Shown: positions 23,061 to 34,669 of the stretch, piece by piece
Layout: each line of letters starts with the position of its first letter
Numbering within the stretch: the stretch's first letter is position 1
NCBI GenBank assembly: GCA_002197995.1
Contig: NGZR01000004.1
Location: 1,674,001-1,738,000, forward strand
Direction: 5' to 3'
Length of the DNA: 64,000 bases
Source of the DNA: Gaeumannomyces sp. JS-464
Taxonomy: Eukaryota > Ascomycota > Sordariomycetes > Magnaporthales > Magnaporthaceae
Notes under the pieces: model-generated
Told to the model about the DNA's origin: nothing
Database searches by the model: none
What the model saw: the letters and a program-made list of their open reading frames with translations, nothing else
Position numbers and translations under genes: made by a program

Positions 23061-23611
23061 ATATCCGAGCTTGTTTCGCAGTCAGGTGTTAACGGAGTTG
23101 CAGGTCGACCGCCAGTCGATGGTCAAAGTAGTCCATGGAGGTCCCCAGCGCCATGATGGCCGTGAGAGCAGCGTCCTGCTACTTCGCCTCGGAGGCCGCC
23201 ACGCCGGGTTGTTCTCGACAGCGCCGGCAGGTCGCGGGATAGCCGAGGGCAGAGTATGCGTATGCTGCATAATTCCAACGACCCTGACACGGACCTTCAA
23301 CGTGCCGGCGGAGAGGTCGCAAGTGACATCATTAGATCGATCGCCTCGATACGGTGGCGCGAAATCTCGTCGTCAGACCAGTTGCTTGGCTGGTTATACC
23401 AGACCTCGGTAAGACGTGCGCGTTCAGGGATATCGAGCTCCACCTTGGGCCTTTCATACTCCTCCAACTCGCCCAGTGCTTGCCTCACGATGTCTCAGGT
23501 CGGCCGGTAATAAAAGTAGTACTCGCGATAATCTTTCACAACCATGTTCTCGCGTTGTGCCCACCTACGCTTAATCTTCTCGGTAAGGTGACTCGGGCAG
23601 GCTAACGTCCT
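23061..23611. other. No gene recognised; possible eroded 5' part of the CHAT gene
   Basis: The minus strand contains coding-like pieces (for example ELEEYERPKVELDIPERARL at about 23460-23410) that could belong to the N-terminal half of the neighbouring CHAT pseudogene, but I cannot match them to TPR motifs. Confidence 0.35.
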
Positions 23612-24262
23612 ATGGCGATAGCCCAAAGTACGGGGACCTCACGGGGATCCAGGTACCCTTCGTTTCTGCACCAGATGGAGCCTCACAAGGGCTCAACCCG
23701 CGGGACCTCACGAGGATCCAGACGATGGCATACTCAGCCCGATAGGATTCACCACGGCGCTGGTGGGTCGTCGGTGAATCACCGCCGTTTTAAACCGGCA
23801 GGGCCCCGCTTCCGGACGATTTCTTCATTCGTCATGGCGTGTTCCTTTCTGGGACCAACAGTCCTCTCACCCGTCTCGGTCCGGCGACCTTGGGTGGTGC
23901 CTGGCAGTGTCGCTCCTAGGAACACGCTGCGTTCTGCTGTTCCGCCTGGGCTCATCTCTCCAGAGTCCCGCGCCAAAGATTGGCTGGCAGCTCCGCCTCA
24001 TCCCCGGTCGCCGCACTACGAACCCATTCTTCCGCCGAATCAAACCCCGGCTGGAGCACCACTGGTTCTCGGTCCTGGTGCGACCATCGCGATGCGCCCC
24101 GACGCCACGCCCATTCCGCCCATGGGCCTTAGCTGGAGCCAGTTCGTCCGGCTAGGTGAGACGGGTACTGTCGCCACTGAGAACGGCCAGTGGGCGCACG
24201 CTGCTACCCACAGCAATGTTGAGGAAATTTTCCCTCTTGGCCCCGAGCTGTTGGTGCCCTGA
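23612..24262 (+). CDS. Hypothetical ORF, Pro-rich, unrecognised
   Basis: 216 codons, no recognised family. An internal Met at about 23834 (MACSFLGPT) may be the true start, because upstream contains a duplicated GGACCTCACGGGGATCCAG-like segment (about 23635 and 23702). The C-terminal half reads LSWSQFVRLGETGTVATENG and is Pro/Ala-rich. The frame is followed by another unrecognised open frame at 24439-24873; the two could be exons or fragments of one gene. Real coding status is uncertain. Confidence 0.35.
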   Translation: MAIAQSTGTSRGSRYPSFLHQMEPHKGSTRGTSRGSRRWHTQPDRIHHGAGGSSVNHRRFKPAGPRFRTISSFVMACSFLGPTVLSPVSVRRPWVVPGSVAPRNTLRSAVPPGLISPESRAKDWLAAPPHPRSPHYEPILPPNQTPAGAPLVLGPGATIAMRPDATPIPPMGLSWSQFVRLGETGTVATENGQWAHAATHSNVEEIFPLGPELLVP

Positions 24263-24438
24263 GCCAATGTCTTCGTTCTTTCCCTCTGCGGCGGTCGCCA
24301 TCCTTTCACCGGTTAATGCCATCAGCACGGTCTGCTGTCGCCGGCTTGTTGGATCTGCTGCGCCAGCGGCTGGGTTTTCTCCCCTCTGTAAGCCTACCTC
24401 GTCTCTCCTGGGCCGCGTCTTAACTAACCCGATCCGGT

Positions 24439-24873
24439 TTGGGTAGGCCTGCCGATCTGCAGCATGCCGCCGCCCTCGTCTGCAACCAGCGTCTGCTGCT
24501 GAAGAAACTAATCGGCTTGGGTGACCCGTTTGGTTCTGTGGTTGTTCCTGCGGTTCAGCGGCAGACCTACAAGGACTTGGAAAAAGCGGTGCTGGCTGGT
24601 CGCGACGCGCTGCGTGCGTATGAGGCGAAGCACGGCGTCATCATCACGACGAAGAGTCTGGTTCGGAAATATCTGGTTATCCCGCCTCTGGACTTTCGGT
24701 TCGACATCATCATCCACTCTTTCCGGCAGGGAACTGAAGCTGGCCTCGAAGCTCCGCTGCGGCTTGGGAGCGGCTGGGTATCCAGGCTGCTTCTCTCCCG
24801 CGTATCCCGGTGTTCAACTAGCTGCCGGGCAATTAAGGTCTTTGCATTGGGGGTAATGGGTTTGCGTTGGTAG
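24439..24873 (+). CDS. Hypothetical ORF, unrecognised
   Basis: 144 codons. A plausible coding core reads QRQTYKDLEKAVLAGRDALR and SLVRKYLVIPPLDFRFDIII, which is helical and charged. No signal peptide, no membrane segment, no known motif. It may continue the ORF at 23612-24262 after an intron or frame break (gap 176 bp). I see nothing convincing from 24890 to 25330. Confidence 0.35.
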   Translation: MGRPADLQHAAALVCNQRLLLKKLIGLGDPFGSVVVPAVQRQTYKDLEKAVLAGRDALRAYEAKHGVIITTKSLVRKYLVIPPLDFRFDIIIHSFRQGTEAGLEAPLRLGSGWVSRLLLSRVSRCSTSCRAIKVFALGVMGLRW

Positions 24874-25347
24874 GGTTGCGATGGCTTATTTTAGAACCTG
24901 CTGACCACCCTGCCCAGTTAAGCATCTCGAGCACCTGCTCCTGGATGCGGCAGTGCTCCTAGCCCAGCGTGGAGCAGTGACGCCAGGTGCTGTCCGCCTC
25001 CAGGCGGCGTACCCAGCGAAAGAATCACACAACACGGAGAAGTTGGAAAAGCACGGGCCCGTGCGGAGATGGTTGGGAGCGGACAGGCTGGAAACAAATC
25101 CAGGCAGATTTGTTGAGCGGATAGCGTTTCTCCACAGGAGAGTACAGCAATTGGGCAAAGTGCCGGCAGCTTTCTGCTCAAGTTGAAGTCGCTGAAATCA
25201 CGAGGTCGAAGGCAGATACGGAGCGGCAGAGCGGATGGTGGGTAAGGCGCAGAGGAGCTGCAAACGAGTTTAGGAAAAAATACAGATGCCCCGGCCCTGT
25301 ACGCATGTTCAGCAGCAAGGCCTTCCAAACACCAGTTTACGGAAAAA

Positions 25348-26210
25348 AAATCAGAGCTCCGTCAGCGGCTTATTGTCATCAGGATGATCGACCTCCTCTG
25401 CACCGTCTTCGTAGGCCCGAAGCCACTGCTCGAGTCGGACAGGGGGTCCTGGCACCTCCGGATGATCCTGGTGGTACCGTTTAAGGAGGTGGGGCTCTTT
25501 TTAAATCCGTCGGCGTAATACCACTCCTGGTCGTCTTCCCAGTTGGCCCACTTAGCCTAATACTAAAGCATTCCACAATGGATACGTGAAGCCAGTATTT
25601 GCTAAACCTCCCATTCCTCCTTATTTGCGGGCGTGGGGGCAGCCACTGTTAATGCGGGGCTCTGCCCCGTCGAGTGGTTTCTCTCAGCCGGCGGCTTTCG
25701 CTGCTAGCGGTAGGGTGAAAAGTCCCTGCGTTTATGATTCGCGCAAGCGCCCCAGCTGAACTCGAGCTGGAACGTCGCTTTGCCGTTGACCGTCGCACGT
25801 TTGAGGACCGCGTTTGGTAGTTGCCATTGCTTAAAGCCGGCGAACTGGGCTTGCACGGTCTCTATGTCCTTCCCAGGGCCTTCTGAAGATGGCGGGCTGG
25901 GAATGCCGTGCCGGCTCGGGCGGTTTTGAAACGGGCGCTCTCTTTGGACTTGTCGTCGCCGGCGGTCGCTGCGGTGCGAATCCGTCTGCTGTCTGGAGGC
26001 TTTTCTGCGTGGTGTCGAAGCGGGAGAGCTTCTTTTGCGGCGTTTGGGCGGTGGCGGCCGAACAACTTCCTCCTGGTCGCTCTTGCTATCCTAAAGGTAA
26101 GCGTCGCCGCCTGCATGGTCGTGCCGGCGACTGCCGGGACTGGATTGAAAGTCGCCAGGACTGTCAGATTGCTCGCCATTTTCGTCTCCGCCGTTGGAGT
26201 TGACACTGGA
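25348..26210 (-). pseudogene. Chromodomain-like protein or retroelement tail, degraded
   Basis: The minus strand ends with WANWEDDQEWYYADGFK, then HLLKRYHQDHPEVPGPPVRL and WLRAYEDG before a stop near 25350. Upstream is a broken EEWEV...ILASRI segment (about 25640). This is the chromodomain-plus-tail arrangement seen at the C-terminus of some fungal retroelement integrases and related small proteins. A preceding open frame (25862-26224, Ala/Arg-rich, MASNLTVLATFNPVPAVAG at about 26176) may be its N-terminal part, but stops intervene. It adjoins the truncated LINE at about 26220. Confidence 0.5.
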
Positions 26211-26219
26211 AGTGCCAGA

Positions 26220-27470
26220 CGCAAGACGGCTCTGGTAACGAGCAGCCGCCATCCTGGCGCACCCTGCCGAAGTATTCGACGGCGAGGCGGAAGGGGCCCG
26301 AATGGGCCTTCGCCACGCTATTCAGAGCTTCCGCAATTGCACCTACCATTTATGCCTTAATAACACTTCGGCGGCTAACGGCTTTTTAAGCACGGCTTTT
26401 AACAGCTCGCAAAAGGCCTTTAAGGAGGTTTATCGCTTTATGGATAAATACTGGGTACACGTTCGCTGGTCCCCGAGCCATACGGGAATCCCCGGAAACG
26501 AGAAAGCCGATGCCGAAGCAAAGTTAAGCACGGCCCTCCTAATACCTTAACACGCTAAACTAATAATAGCCGGCGTTAAAGCTTTAACCCGGAAAATAGC
26601 CCAGGACGCCCGAAACGTTTGGTTCGAAAATAACCTTCCGGAACGATACAAGGTTATAAGCTTTCCGCTAACACCATAGCACACATTTAACGCTTTACAA
26701 TTGCACCAGAAAGTACTGCAACGGCTAATAGCCGCACGTACAAGCCACGGAGATTTTAATTGGTACTACCGAAAATTTAAACACGAGAACGATAACCCGT
26801 GCCGTTGTGGGAGAAATAAATCCCCTTCCCACCTTGTATTTTGCAAGCTGGCCAGGGCAAAAAAAAATAAATGGCTTATAGCGAACCCCGCCCCGGCTTT
26901 TAACAGGCCCGGGTATTGGAAGCGGCTGCTATAAAAGCCCCTCCTTTTTGCCTCGTTCGTCGAGGCTACCAACTATTACACTATCGCCGGACGATAATAC
27001 CAGGGCTTAAAAGCCTAAACATTACCTATTTTCTTTATTTTTTACACTTATTTCCTTTTCCTGTAGCATTTACACTTTGTCCTTTGTACTACCCGAACCA
27101 ATAATAGGCTCGTTGGTCTTTCGCAACCCCGGCCGGGCTTAGGGGTGGTCCCGAGGACCCCCCGCCCTAACCTGGCTATACCCCTTTTCCCGGCACACCC
27201 GCCGGCCGAACGCATTACTACCACCCGCTGCGCTTACAACGCCCCGGCGTACTTACGCCCTACCGCCGATCGCCCGCTCACTAACAAAGGAGCGCCGGAA
27301 TACGGCCCGACCTCCGTGTGCCTTCGGGTTTAATTTGTTAGCTGCCGTAACAGCAGCATTTTAGCCTGGTGTATATAGCTTAGGTAGCGCTAGCACGTCG
27401 TATGCCCCCAGGGAGGCAGGGACTGGTAGATCCCGATTTACCGACGTTAAATATACACCTCCTCCTCCTC
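26220..27470 (+). mobile_element. 5'-truncated LINE (Tad1-like), 3' portion only
   Basis: The last 1.25 kb of a non-LTR retrotransposon: RNase H region (FDGEAEGARMGL at about 26278; VHVRWSPSHTGIPGNEKADA at about 26455), then a CxCG-H-C zinc-finger tail (CRCGRNKSPSHLVFC at about 26800-26845), a stop near 26933, and a 3' UTR (27100-27455) shared with the LINEs at 17891-18175 and 39182-45541. The 3' end runs into a CTC-rich microsatellite (about 27455-27480) that belongs to the glycine-coding region of an ATG3 fragment. Truncation at the 5' end is typical of incomplete target-primed reverse transcription. Confidence 0.85.
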
Positions 27471-27477
27471 CCCCTTC

Positions 27478-27925
27478 ACCTCCTGCCTTGGTCGTAACAC
27501 GCATCTCGCGTGTTTTAAACGGCTGGGAGCTGGCCAGCCCACCCGTACGCAGCCATCCATCCTCGTCGTTGCCGCTGCCCGAGGCGCTTTTGGAGCCGCT
27601 TACGCCGCCGCGCTTAAAATAGTCGCCATTTTTAACAAGCGCCTTTTCCAGGCCGGCGTCGCCCGCAAAGTTTTCGTAAAGTCGGCGGTTGCACGGCACG
27701 TTGCGGGTCACTAGGAACTGCTTGCCGCCGCGGCAGGTGGCTCGCCCGGCGGGCGTCCGAGTCGGCGTCGGCCCAGCTCCAGGTGGGGAACTTGAAGCCG
27801 AGGTAATCGCCGGCGGCCACAAACTCGTCGGGGGTAATCTCGCCTGTCTCGCGGAAGGTCGAGGTGTGCGACACGGGCGCGTAGCGGTCCCGGAGGGTGT
27901 TGACAACCGAGTAAAGGCTGTTCAT
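27478..27925 (-). pseudogene. ATG3: ATG3 N-terminal fragment, frameshifted and cut by LINE
   Basis: From Met at 27925 the minus strand reads [18 protein letters not shown], then [16 protein letters not shown] and FPTWSW. After a frame change near 27750 it continues [17 protein letters not shown], then NFAGDAG and [16 protein letters not shown] residues. This is the conserved N-terminal part of Atg3, the E2-like enzyme that conjugates Atg8 to phosphatidylethanolamine in autophagy. The catalytic Cys domain is missing: sequence ends at a GGA/GGT-rich tract where the LINE 3' tail begins. Since ATG3 is normally single-copy and conserved, this is probably a duplicated, dead fragment. Confidence 0.75.
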
Positions 27926-28924
27926 GGTGAGGCTGCGTTGGTGTTCCGGCGTTGGCTGGAGGCTGCCGTTCGTTGGGGTGCTGAAGGCGTCGCTGTTTAT
28001 GGGCTGAAGCGCTGTTTAATGGAAATGGAGGCCCGGGCACAGACGGGCTGAGGATGAGTCGAACGTCCGGAGTGGCACCAGATGATGCACTGTCGTCACA
28101 TGGTGGGCTGGAGGCTGGTCAGAAGCCCGCCGCGGATGCGTTATCTTATCGTAGCTGACACCCGGCCGTTGGTACCCACCCCGCGGGGCAACCACTAGGT
28201 ATTCAGTACTTCAGCGCACCAGGCGCTTTGAGGGCTATGGCGCTGGCCCAGTTAAACACCACTCGCAAAGGAATTCTAAAGATGGCGTGCTTTACGCAGC
28301 TCGCGCTGGATATCTGCAAGAGCCGGAGGGGAAAACTGTCCCTGAGGAGAACAATGATTTACAGGTAGGGTTGCAGCGCAAAACCTCAACCCGAGTCCTG
28401 CATCCACCCATGTCGCAGTCACTCGTCCGAGAGACGGCAGCATGTCGCGACTTCGACCTACATCACAGCACCTCCGATGTCTAAAGTGTCGGACCGTGAC
28501 GGTCGAGCGCGGGGCATTCCGCACCGCACTAGAATGTCCCGCAACTTATAGCTTATTACAGTAGCTCGACGCGTGCTTCTCAGACGCGTGCTTCAAGCTG
28601 CGAAAGTCGGTTCCCATGATGTGAGCATGTTGCGTTAGGGACCGAAGCACTCGTATGTGCCTTCAGCTGCTTAAGCATGGCCGCCTTCGCTGTCTCCGTT
28701 TGCATTCGATTGGCCGCAACGGACGCGGGCCAGCTGTCCTGCATGCTAATCTGCCGCTTCACGCCTGTCGGCACCCTTTCGCGGTAGGCCCTTGGCCCGT
28801 GTTGTTTGATGTGGCTGGCGCCATCCTGTCGGCAATCCCATTTCTGTCCCCATTGCGTGTTTTTTTGTCAATCATGCGGAAGCCGCCGCGAGCAGCCGCT
28901 CTCCCAGTGATGCCGACAAAGTAA
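27926..28924. other. Intergenic, no gene recognised
   Basis: About 1 kb of balanced composition. It presumably includes the former promoter side of the ATG3 fragment. Open frames are short and lack motifs. Confidence 0.4.
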
Positions 28925-29040
28925 TTCACACAATCAGTCAATACTCGATTCCTTGCGCTATACCGTCCGCTGTCAACGGCCCTTCACACAATCAGTCAAT
29001 GCTTGATTCCTTGCGCCACGCCGTTCTCGGCTGTCAACCA
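28925..29040 (+). repeat. 58-bp tandem duplication just upstream of ankyrin gene start
   Basis: Two consecutive 58-bp units (28925-28982 and 28983-29040) start TTCACACAATCAGTCAAT and end CTGTCAACGGCCC / CTGTCAACCA. They differ at several sites. The second unit ends directly at the ATG of the following gene (29040), so it lies in its promoter or 5' UTR. Confidence 0.85.
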
Positions 29041-32000
29041 TGCTGCAAACCAGTTTCTTCCATCTTCGCCTGTTTCTGGTGGCGTGCCTCGTCGCAACCG
29101 CCAAAGCAGATGGGTGGGACGACTTCGCCAACAACTTGGCCACGGATCTTGCGCCACTGCTTGCCCTGTTCGGTGAGCAGGCAACAAAGCAGTTCCTGAG
29201 CGAATCGACAACAATATGGGACAACTTCATTTTCGCAATGGCGCCCCTTGGCATCCTCACCGCGGTTGTGTCTACGATTCGCGTGTGCGGTGGGCCGTCC
29301 TTGCGAGCCTTCGTCGGTCGGGCGCAAGAGGGAGGAGGAATTGCCGAAGCGGAGTTGTGCTCGTCCACGAGCCGGGATGTCTGCGAACTCTACCACAACG
29401 GTGCCATCGTCCGGGTGTTTGGGCGCCCCAAGATCCTCGAGATTGTTCACGATCGCAAGGCAGCCCTTCCGGACAAGATTGTTCACGATTGCGAGGCAGC
29501 CCTTCCGGAAAATGGTGGCCCACCCGACGACTGTGGCATCAACTCCTCTCAACATTACTTCAAAACGAAGCCGGCGGTGTGGAAGGAAGATCGGAAGAAG
29601 GAATGGAAGTGCCTTAGGGCGGCGCGTAGGGAGGAATCCCCCCAGTGAGAGACGATCGGAATCGGCCTCAAACGACGACGATTGGTTTGCCCCAAACCCC
29701 AACCTCTCCTTCAACATTGGCATACGAGAGCCGCCCAAATACGTTATTCGACTGGCGGCCGCCGTTAGATTCCTCGCACAAGCTTCCGTTGTGCTGTTTG
29801 GTGTTCTTGTCACCTACACGTGGGGCTGGACAAAGGGAGAAGGTCCCCCAACCCTGGGCCTTTCCTTTGATGTTGCTCGGAACCGTGCTTCTGTGTCCGG
29901 CATGTTTTACTGCGCATTCCTGGTGGAAAACAGCACCGAGGAGAGGGTATTCCGCAGAACCTCGCGCAAGAGTGGAGATGGGAGCGAGAGCGGCGGAGAT
30001 GGAAGCGAGAGTGGACATGGTCCAACCATTTATGTGGTGCACCCAGGAAACCAGTCCATCGGCGACCAAACCTTCGACTCTTTTGCGTTTAGTGATGCTT
30101 CACACCCACTAGAAAAATATACGACGTCGCGGAAGGCGCACCAAGAGACCGGAATTGGAGTTTGGCTCGCCGTTGGCACCACCATGTCCGGCTTCGTTCT
30201 TCAGTTCGTTGGCCTGAGAGCAATGCACTCCCGTCTCAGTTCTCCAACTTGGAGCGATTTTACTTATGAGCATCATCCGCGTGGGCCTAAGGACGCAACG
30301 TCTGGGCGAGAAGCAAAATCTCTTGCGCGATCGCCCTGACCAGGTCGAGGGCCATGAACTGGACTGGCTTGCCTTGGAAATGACCAAAGAGAAACCAGGG
30401 GACAAAAATGAGGGAAGGAAATTCTGGTCGGTCATTGCGCGTCCGGCGAATCGCGAACCCAACCCCGACGCGGATCCTTAACGACAGGATAACGGCCGAC
30501 GAGTATTCCTCTACCGATCCCGGCTTGCAGAGTTGACGAGCAAACAAACGCACCCAAATCAGGGCCATCGGCAGCGTGGGACGAGCGTCACGTACATGTG
30601 CGGCAGCAAGCTCGGCAACTAAAGAAGGCTATCGAGTCTAGTGCCGGTGTTCTCTTCGCTCACGCGGAGGTCAAGTCTAACTCGGAACCCACCACCATCC
30701 CTTGGACCATCCATGTGGCACAATACGACCAATCGGAGTCCTGTCTTAAAGAGGCAGGGCATGGACACTTAGAGTCCTGCTTCATTCGCAACAGGGATTC
30801 CAAAATCGATCTTCCCTCCAAAGGAAGGATAGCAAGCAGCCTACGGCATGGGAAGTGAACCAGCAAGACCTCGAAACTGTGGTAGGCCTGTGGGCTTGGT
30901 CAATACTTTCAGACCCTCGCACGGAGTAGCCCGATAAATCCAACAAACTCCTGGTGGTGTCGACGGCATCGGAAAAACCGGCGTCCAGGATTATGGCTGT
31001 GGGGGCCACTCAAGAGGATATAGAACACGCGAGAACGGAGCTGAAACTCTGGATCGACGACTTTCCTTTGTCGGAGCAAACACGGAAATGGACGGCGAGA
31101 CCGGATCCCATGGAGAGAGCCCCTGACACTTCATGGGAGACGCGAGACGGCGGGCTAGTCTCCTCCTTGACCGCAACGAGCTCATCCAGTCCTCGCCAGG
31201 TTCAACCACCACTGCGACTTTTTGGGTGGCAAGCCGGCCCTCAGGATTCACCGGCCGAGGCGCTTGTCTTGACCGCCACTGTCGGCAATTCCATTATTGC
31301 CGCATGCGCCCATGACGTGTACCAGTCCTTTCTTGCGCAATCATGGAAGGGTTTGACCCCATCGGAGGGCAAACAGAACACTTGACAGGAGGCAGAGGCC
31401 TTCACTTTACGAACGAAATGGTATCCCGTTTTGCGGAATGCTTCAAGGAGAGCGGCCTTGGCTCCACCCAAGATGCGTATTCGCTTATAATCCCAGCTTT
31501 GAGGCGTCGCTCGAAGCTGCCTTTGCCAGGAGATGCTCTCCCGGCTGTTTACAGGGCCGCTGAAACCAGCAGGAAAGAGGGGAACTTCCAAGAGGCCGAG
31601 GCCATCCTCAAATGGGCATGGAAAACCGCGCTAGCATGGTCGGGCGAGCAACGGGATAGTGGGTTGGAGGCAACCATGCTAGAGTTGGGCGAGCTCTACC
31701 GGTATGCTCTTTTCGGAGGGGATGAAACTCGAAAGAAGACCGGTAGCAAAGGGATTTCCTGGATGAAGGAAGTGACGAGGGACCGGCCACGTGAGGCTAC
31801 CATCTCGCATCGCTACGCCGACCTCAAGGAAAGGACGGAGCAGAGTCAGCCCAAACCAAACGCCCGAGACGTTATCAGCGCAATATCCAGAGACGGTCGA
31901 GCGGAGAGCCTTCGGCTGATCAGCCGGGTCGACGACATTTTGCCTGCAGACGATGGCGGCCGCACCGCTCTTTCCTGGGCCGCCCAGCGGGGCTGGCAGG

Positions 32001-33410
32001 AAATCGTCAAAGCAGCTCTTGAGATCCGCCCCGCGAGAGACAAGCCGGCACGGACCCCGCTCAGCTATGCTACCGAGATCCACACCGCGATTAATTCGAG
32101 AGACAAGTCGGAACGGACCCCGCTCAGCTATGCTGCCGAACATGGACATGCTGAGGTCGTGGAGGTGTTGACGAGGAGCGGGGCGCTCCCCCTGGCGGGA
32201 GATTCATCTGGTCACACACCTCTGACATACGCTGCTGCCGGAGGCCATGTTCAGGTGATGGAGATCTTGTTGAACCGTCATCATGTGACTATCCTCACGA
32301 AGGATACGAATGGACGCTCACCCTTACACTGGGCGGCAGCAAGCGGGAAGTTGAAAGCAGTCGAATGGTTGCTAGAAAAGGACACTAGTGGGGCGCTCCC
32401 TAGTGCAGAAGATTCGTCCCGTCGCACGCCTCTGTCATACGCTGCTGCCGGAGGCCATGTTGAGGTGATGGAGGTCTTGTTAAAGGATCGCCTTGCGACT
32501 ATCTTCATGAAGGACAAGAATGGACGCTCACCCTTACACTGGGCAGCAGCAAACGGGCAGTTGGACGCAGTCGACTGGCTGCCAGGGAAGGGGCGCCAAA
32601 ATGGAGGATCCCGAGGACGAGGGCCACACACCCTTGGCCGTTGCGCTCTTAAACAGCCAGACACGCACTGTGGAACTCCTTATACGTAAGGGAGCAAAGC
32701 CCGACATTCGCATCGGGGGACCGAGACGTGGCAGTGGGCGATCAAGAATGAGGAATGGGCATTTGCTCGATTCCTGCTGCAGCATTTGTTGCCGGGAAGG
32801 AGGGCTATCGCAGGGTTATTCGAAGGTGGCCGCTGTCCAGATCTAGGAAGGGAGACTGACTTTAAACCCGGAGTTACGGCGTTCGTGGTTGCCAAGGATG
32901 GCACGCTGGAACCCATTACAGCGGAAACAGTACGACTCGCTGCTGCTGGTCGATACAAAGTGGCAGTATGGATTCGCGAAATAGGAGAAAAGGGCCCAAC
33001 AAGGGCTTGGTTTCGATAACAGAATGGGGTTCAAAATAATCGGCTTGTTATTGAACCAGTTGGGAAAAGAAGTCAAAGTCACAGAAGAGGTCGTCAAGAC
33101 GGCCGCAAGGAATACCGAGTTTGGCGGGGAGGCGATGGAGCTGCTGTTTGATCAACGAGGCAAGGAGGTTAAGGTTACAGAAGAGGTCGTTAAGGCGGCT
33201 GCAGGGAATGGCTGGGTTGGCGCGAAAGTGATGAAGCTGCTGCTTGATCGACGAGGCAAGGAGGTTGAAGTTACAGAAGAGGTCGTTAAAGCGGCTGCAG
33301 GAAATCTGTTGTCTGGCGGGGACATGATGGAGCTGCTGCGTGATCGACGAGGCGGGGAGGTCGTTACAGAATATGTAATAACCGATGTAAGGTGCCACGA
33401 GGGTAGTTGA
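29040..33410 (+). pseudogene. Large ankyrin-repeat membrane protein gene, multiply frameshifted
   Basis: Starts MLQTSFFHLRLFLVACLVA (signal or membrane helix), then FANNLATDLAPLLALFGEQ and a second helix near APLGILTAVVSTIRV. Further conserved pieces occur in changing frames: FAPNPNLSFNIGI (about 29690), membrane segments (about 29745-29920 and 30160-30230), EGHELDWLALEM (about 30348-30380), and a domain around FAECFKESGLGSTQDAY (about 31430). At least six ankyrin repeats follow at about 31930-32690 (GHTPLTYAAAGGHVQVMEIL and similar). The 3' part (33024-33410) has 28-residue repeats with the core VTEEVVKAAAGN. This architecture belongs to a fungal-specific ankyrin family, possibly involved in allorecognition or innate-type responses (inference). 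Frame changes at about 29640, 29850, 29930, 30250, 31380 and 32700 make it a probable pseudogene. Confidence 0.7.
29442..29513 (+). repeat. 36-bp in-frame tandem duplication
   Basis: Units 29442-29477 and 29478-29513 encode IVHDRKAALPDK and IVHDCEAALPEN, a 12-residue duplication inside the ankyrin-type gene. Being a multiple of three, it did not break the frame. Confidence 0.85.
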
Positions 33411-34569
33411 GGCGGCTACAGGGCAAGTAATGTGTGGAATGATTAATGCCACCTGTTTAGCTGAATATAAATGGCGCCGGACAGCCGCCGCACCCCGCGC
33501 ATCTCGGCGCCGGGGGTGATCAAGAGCTACGAAAAAACTGGGCGAGGTTAATTCACCTCGGCCGTCGCCCGCCCGCGCCGAGGCGCGGGGACAGCCGACG
33601 CCTTTGCCTTTTCCTCGGGGTACCGTCCTCGTCGTTAAGGCCGCCACCCTGTCCAGCCCCAGTGTGCTCCTGGCTGCCCCTCGTCCGCCGCACGGTTGTC
33701 ACTGTCTGTTTTTGATCCGCGCTGCGACCTGGGCCTCTTCTCCTGCGACCTCTTTGGCGGACCACCCGGGACCGGACGTGTCGAGGGGGTTGCCAATGTG
33801 TCTGTGTCTGCGTCTGCGCTGCTGCGGCTGCTGCTGCTGCTGTCGTCTTCCTTGTGCGCGGCGGCCGCAGCCGGTTCGCCCGAGCCCCCTGCAGCTGTCG
33901 CAGCGCCCACGTGAGACGCGTTGCGAGGTTCGGTTTCGGTCGAGCCGTTGGCGGCGCCGCCGATCGCGGGCGGGTCTGTCGCGGATGCCTGGGGGGCCGG
34001 TGGGTGATCCGGCGGTGACGGGCGGCGGTTTTGACTCGTCGGGTGGCCGGGTCCTGGGCGGCCTCCTGGACAAGGCGTGCTGCCGCCGCCGTTTGTCCCA
34101 GCACGCCACATCGTTGAGGGAGCTGCCGCACCTGATCGCCTCGCGAGGTTCGCGGCTGTGCCCGCCGTGGTGTTTTCCGACCTTCCCGAGGCCTTCGGAC
34201 CAGGGCAAGGGGGACTCGCGCTGCTGTTCAGCAGTGTAACGGGGGGTTTGCGGCTTGAAATCCTTCCCACTCCTCGTCGGTCCTGGACGGCCAGTCGCCG
34301 CTCTCCGGGCCCCCCGTAGTCGAACCCGCCCTGAACTCGAGAGCGAAACGACGGCGCACACCAGCCTTGCCATGTTGGCAAAAAACCCCTTTGCGGCAAT
34401 CGAGCACGACGTCGAGGGAGCCCTTCGGCGGCAGCGCAAGCCCCGACTCCTTCCTGTCTCTGCACGCGTCAACGCACGAACAAGCCATGGAGCTTCTAAA
34501 CATAGTGGTCACAAATCCCCTTTCCCACCAAGGTAGATAGGTACCTAGTTCGAGCGCCGATGAGTCCAC
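33411..34569. other. GC-rich segment with overlapping biased open frames
   Basis: All three minus frames and one plus frame are partly open, as expected from high GC. The minus frame 33635-34465 is the most protein-like (Ser/Ala/Pro/Asp-rich tail), but none contains a known domain. A short + frame at 33471-33549 begins MAPDSRRTPRISAPGV and stops. I cannot support a gene here. Confidence 0.35.
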
Positions 34570-34669
34570 TCACAGTGTGATCTTATCGGCTTTCCCCTGT
34601 CGCTTGCTCTCGTGTTTTTGTACAAGGTTTAAATATCTGGTTACATATGGGTATAAACAACAGCGACCA

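Noticed and set aside
33604..34465. 211- and 276-codon open frames on both strands
   Set aside because: GC-rich low-complexity sequence keeps several frames open at once; no domain or conserved motif was seen.
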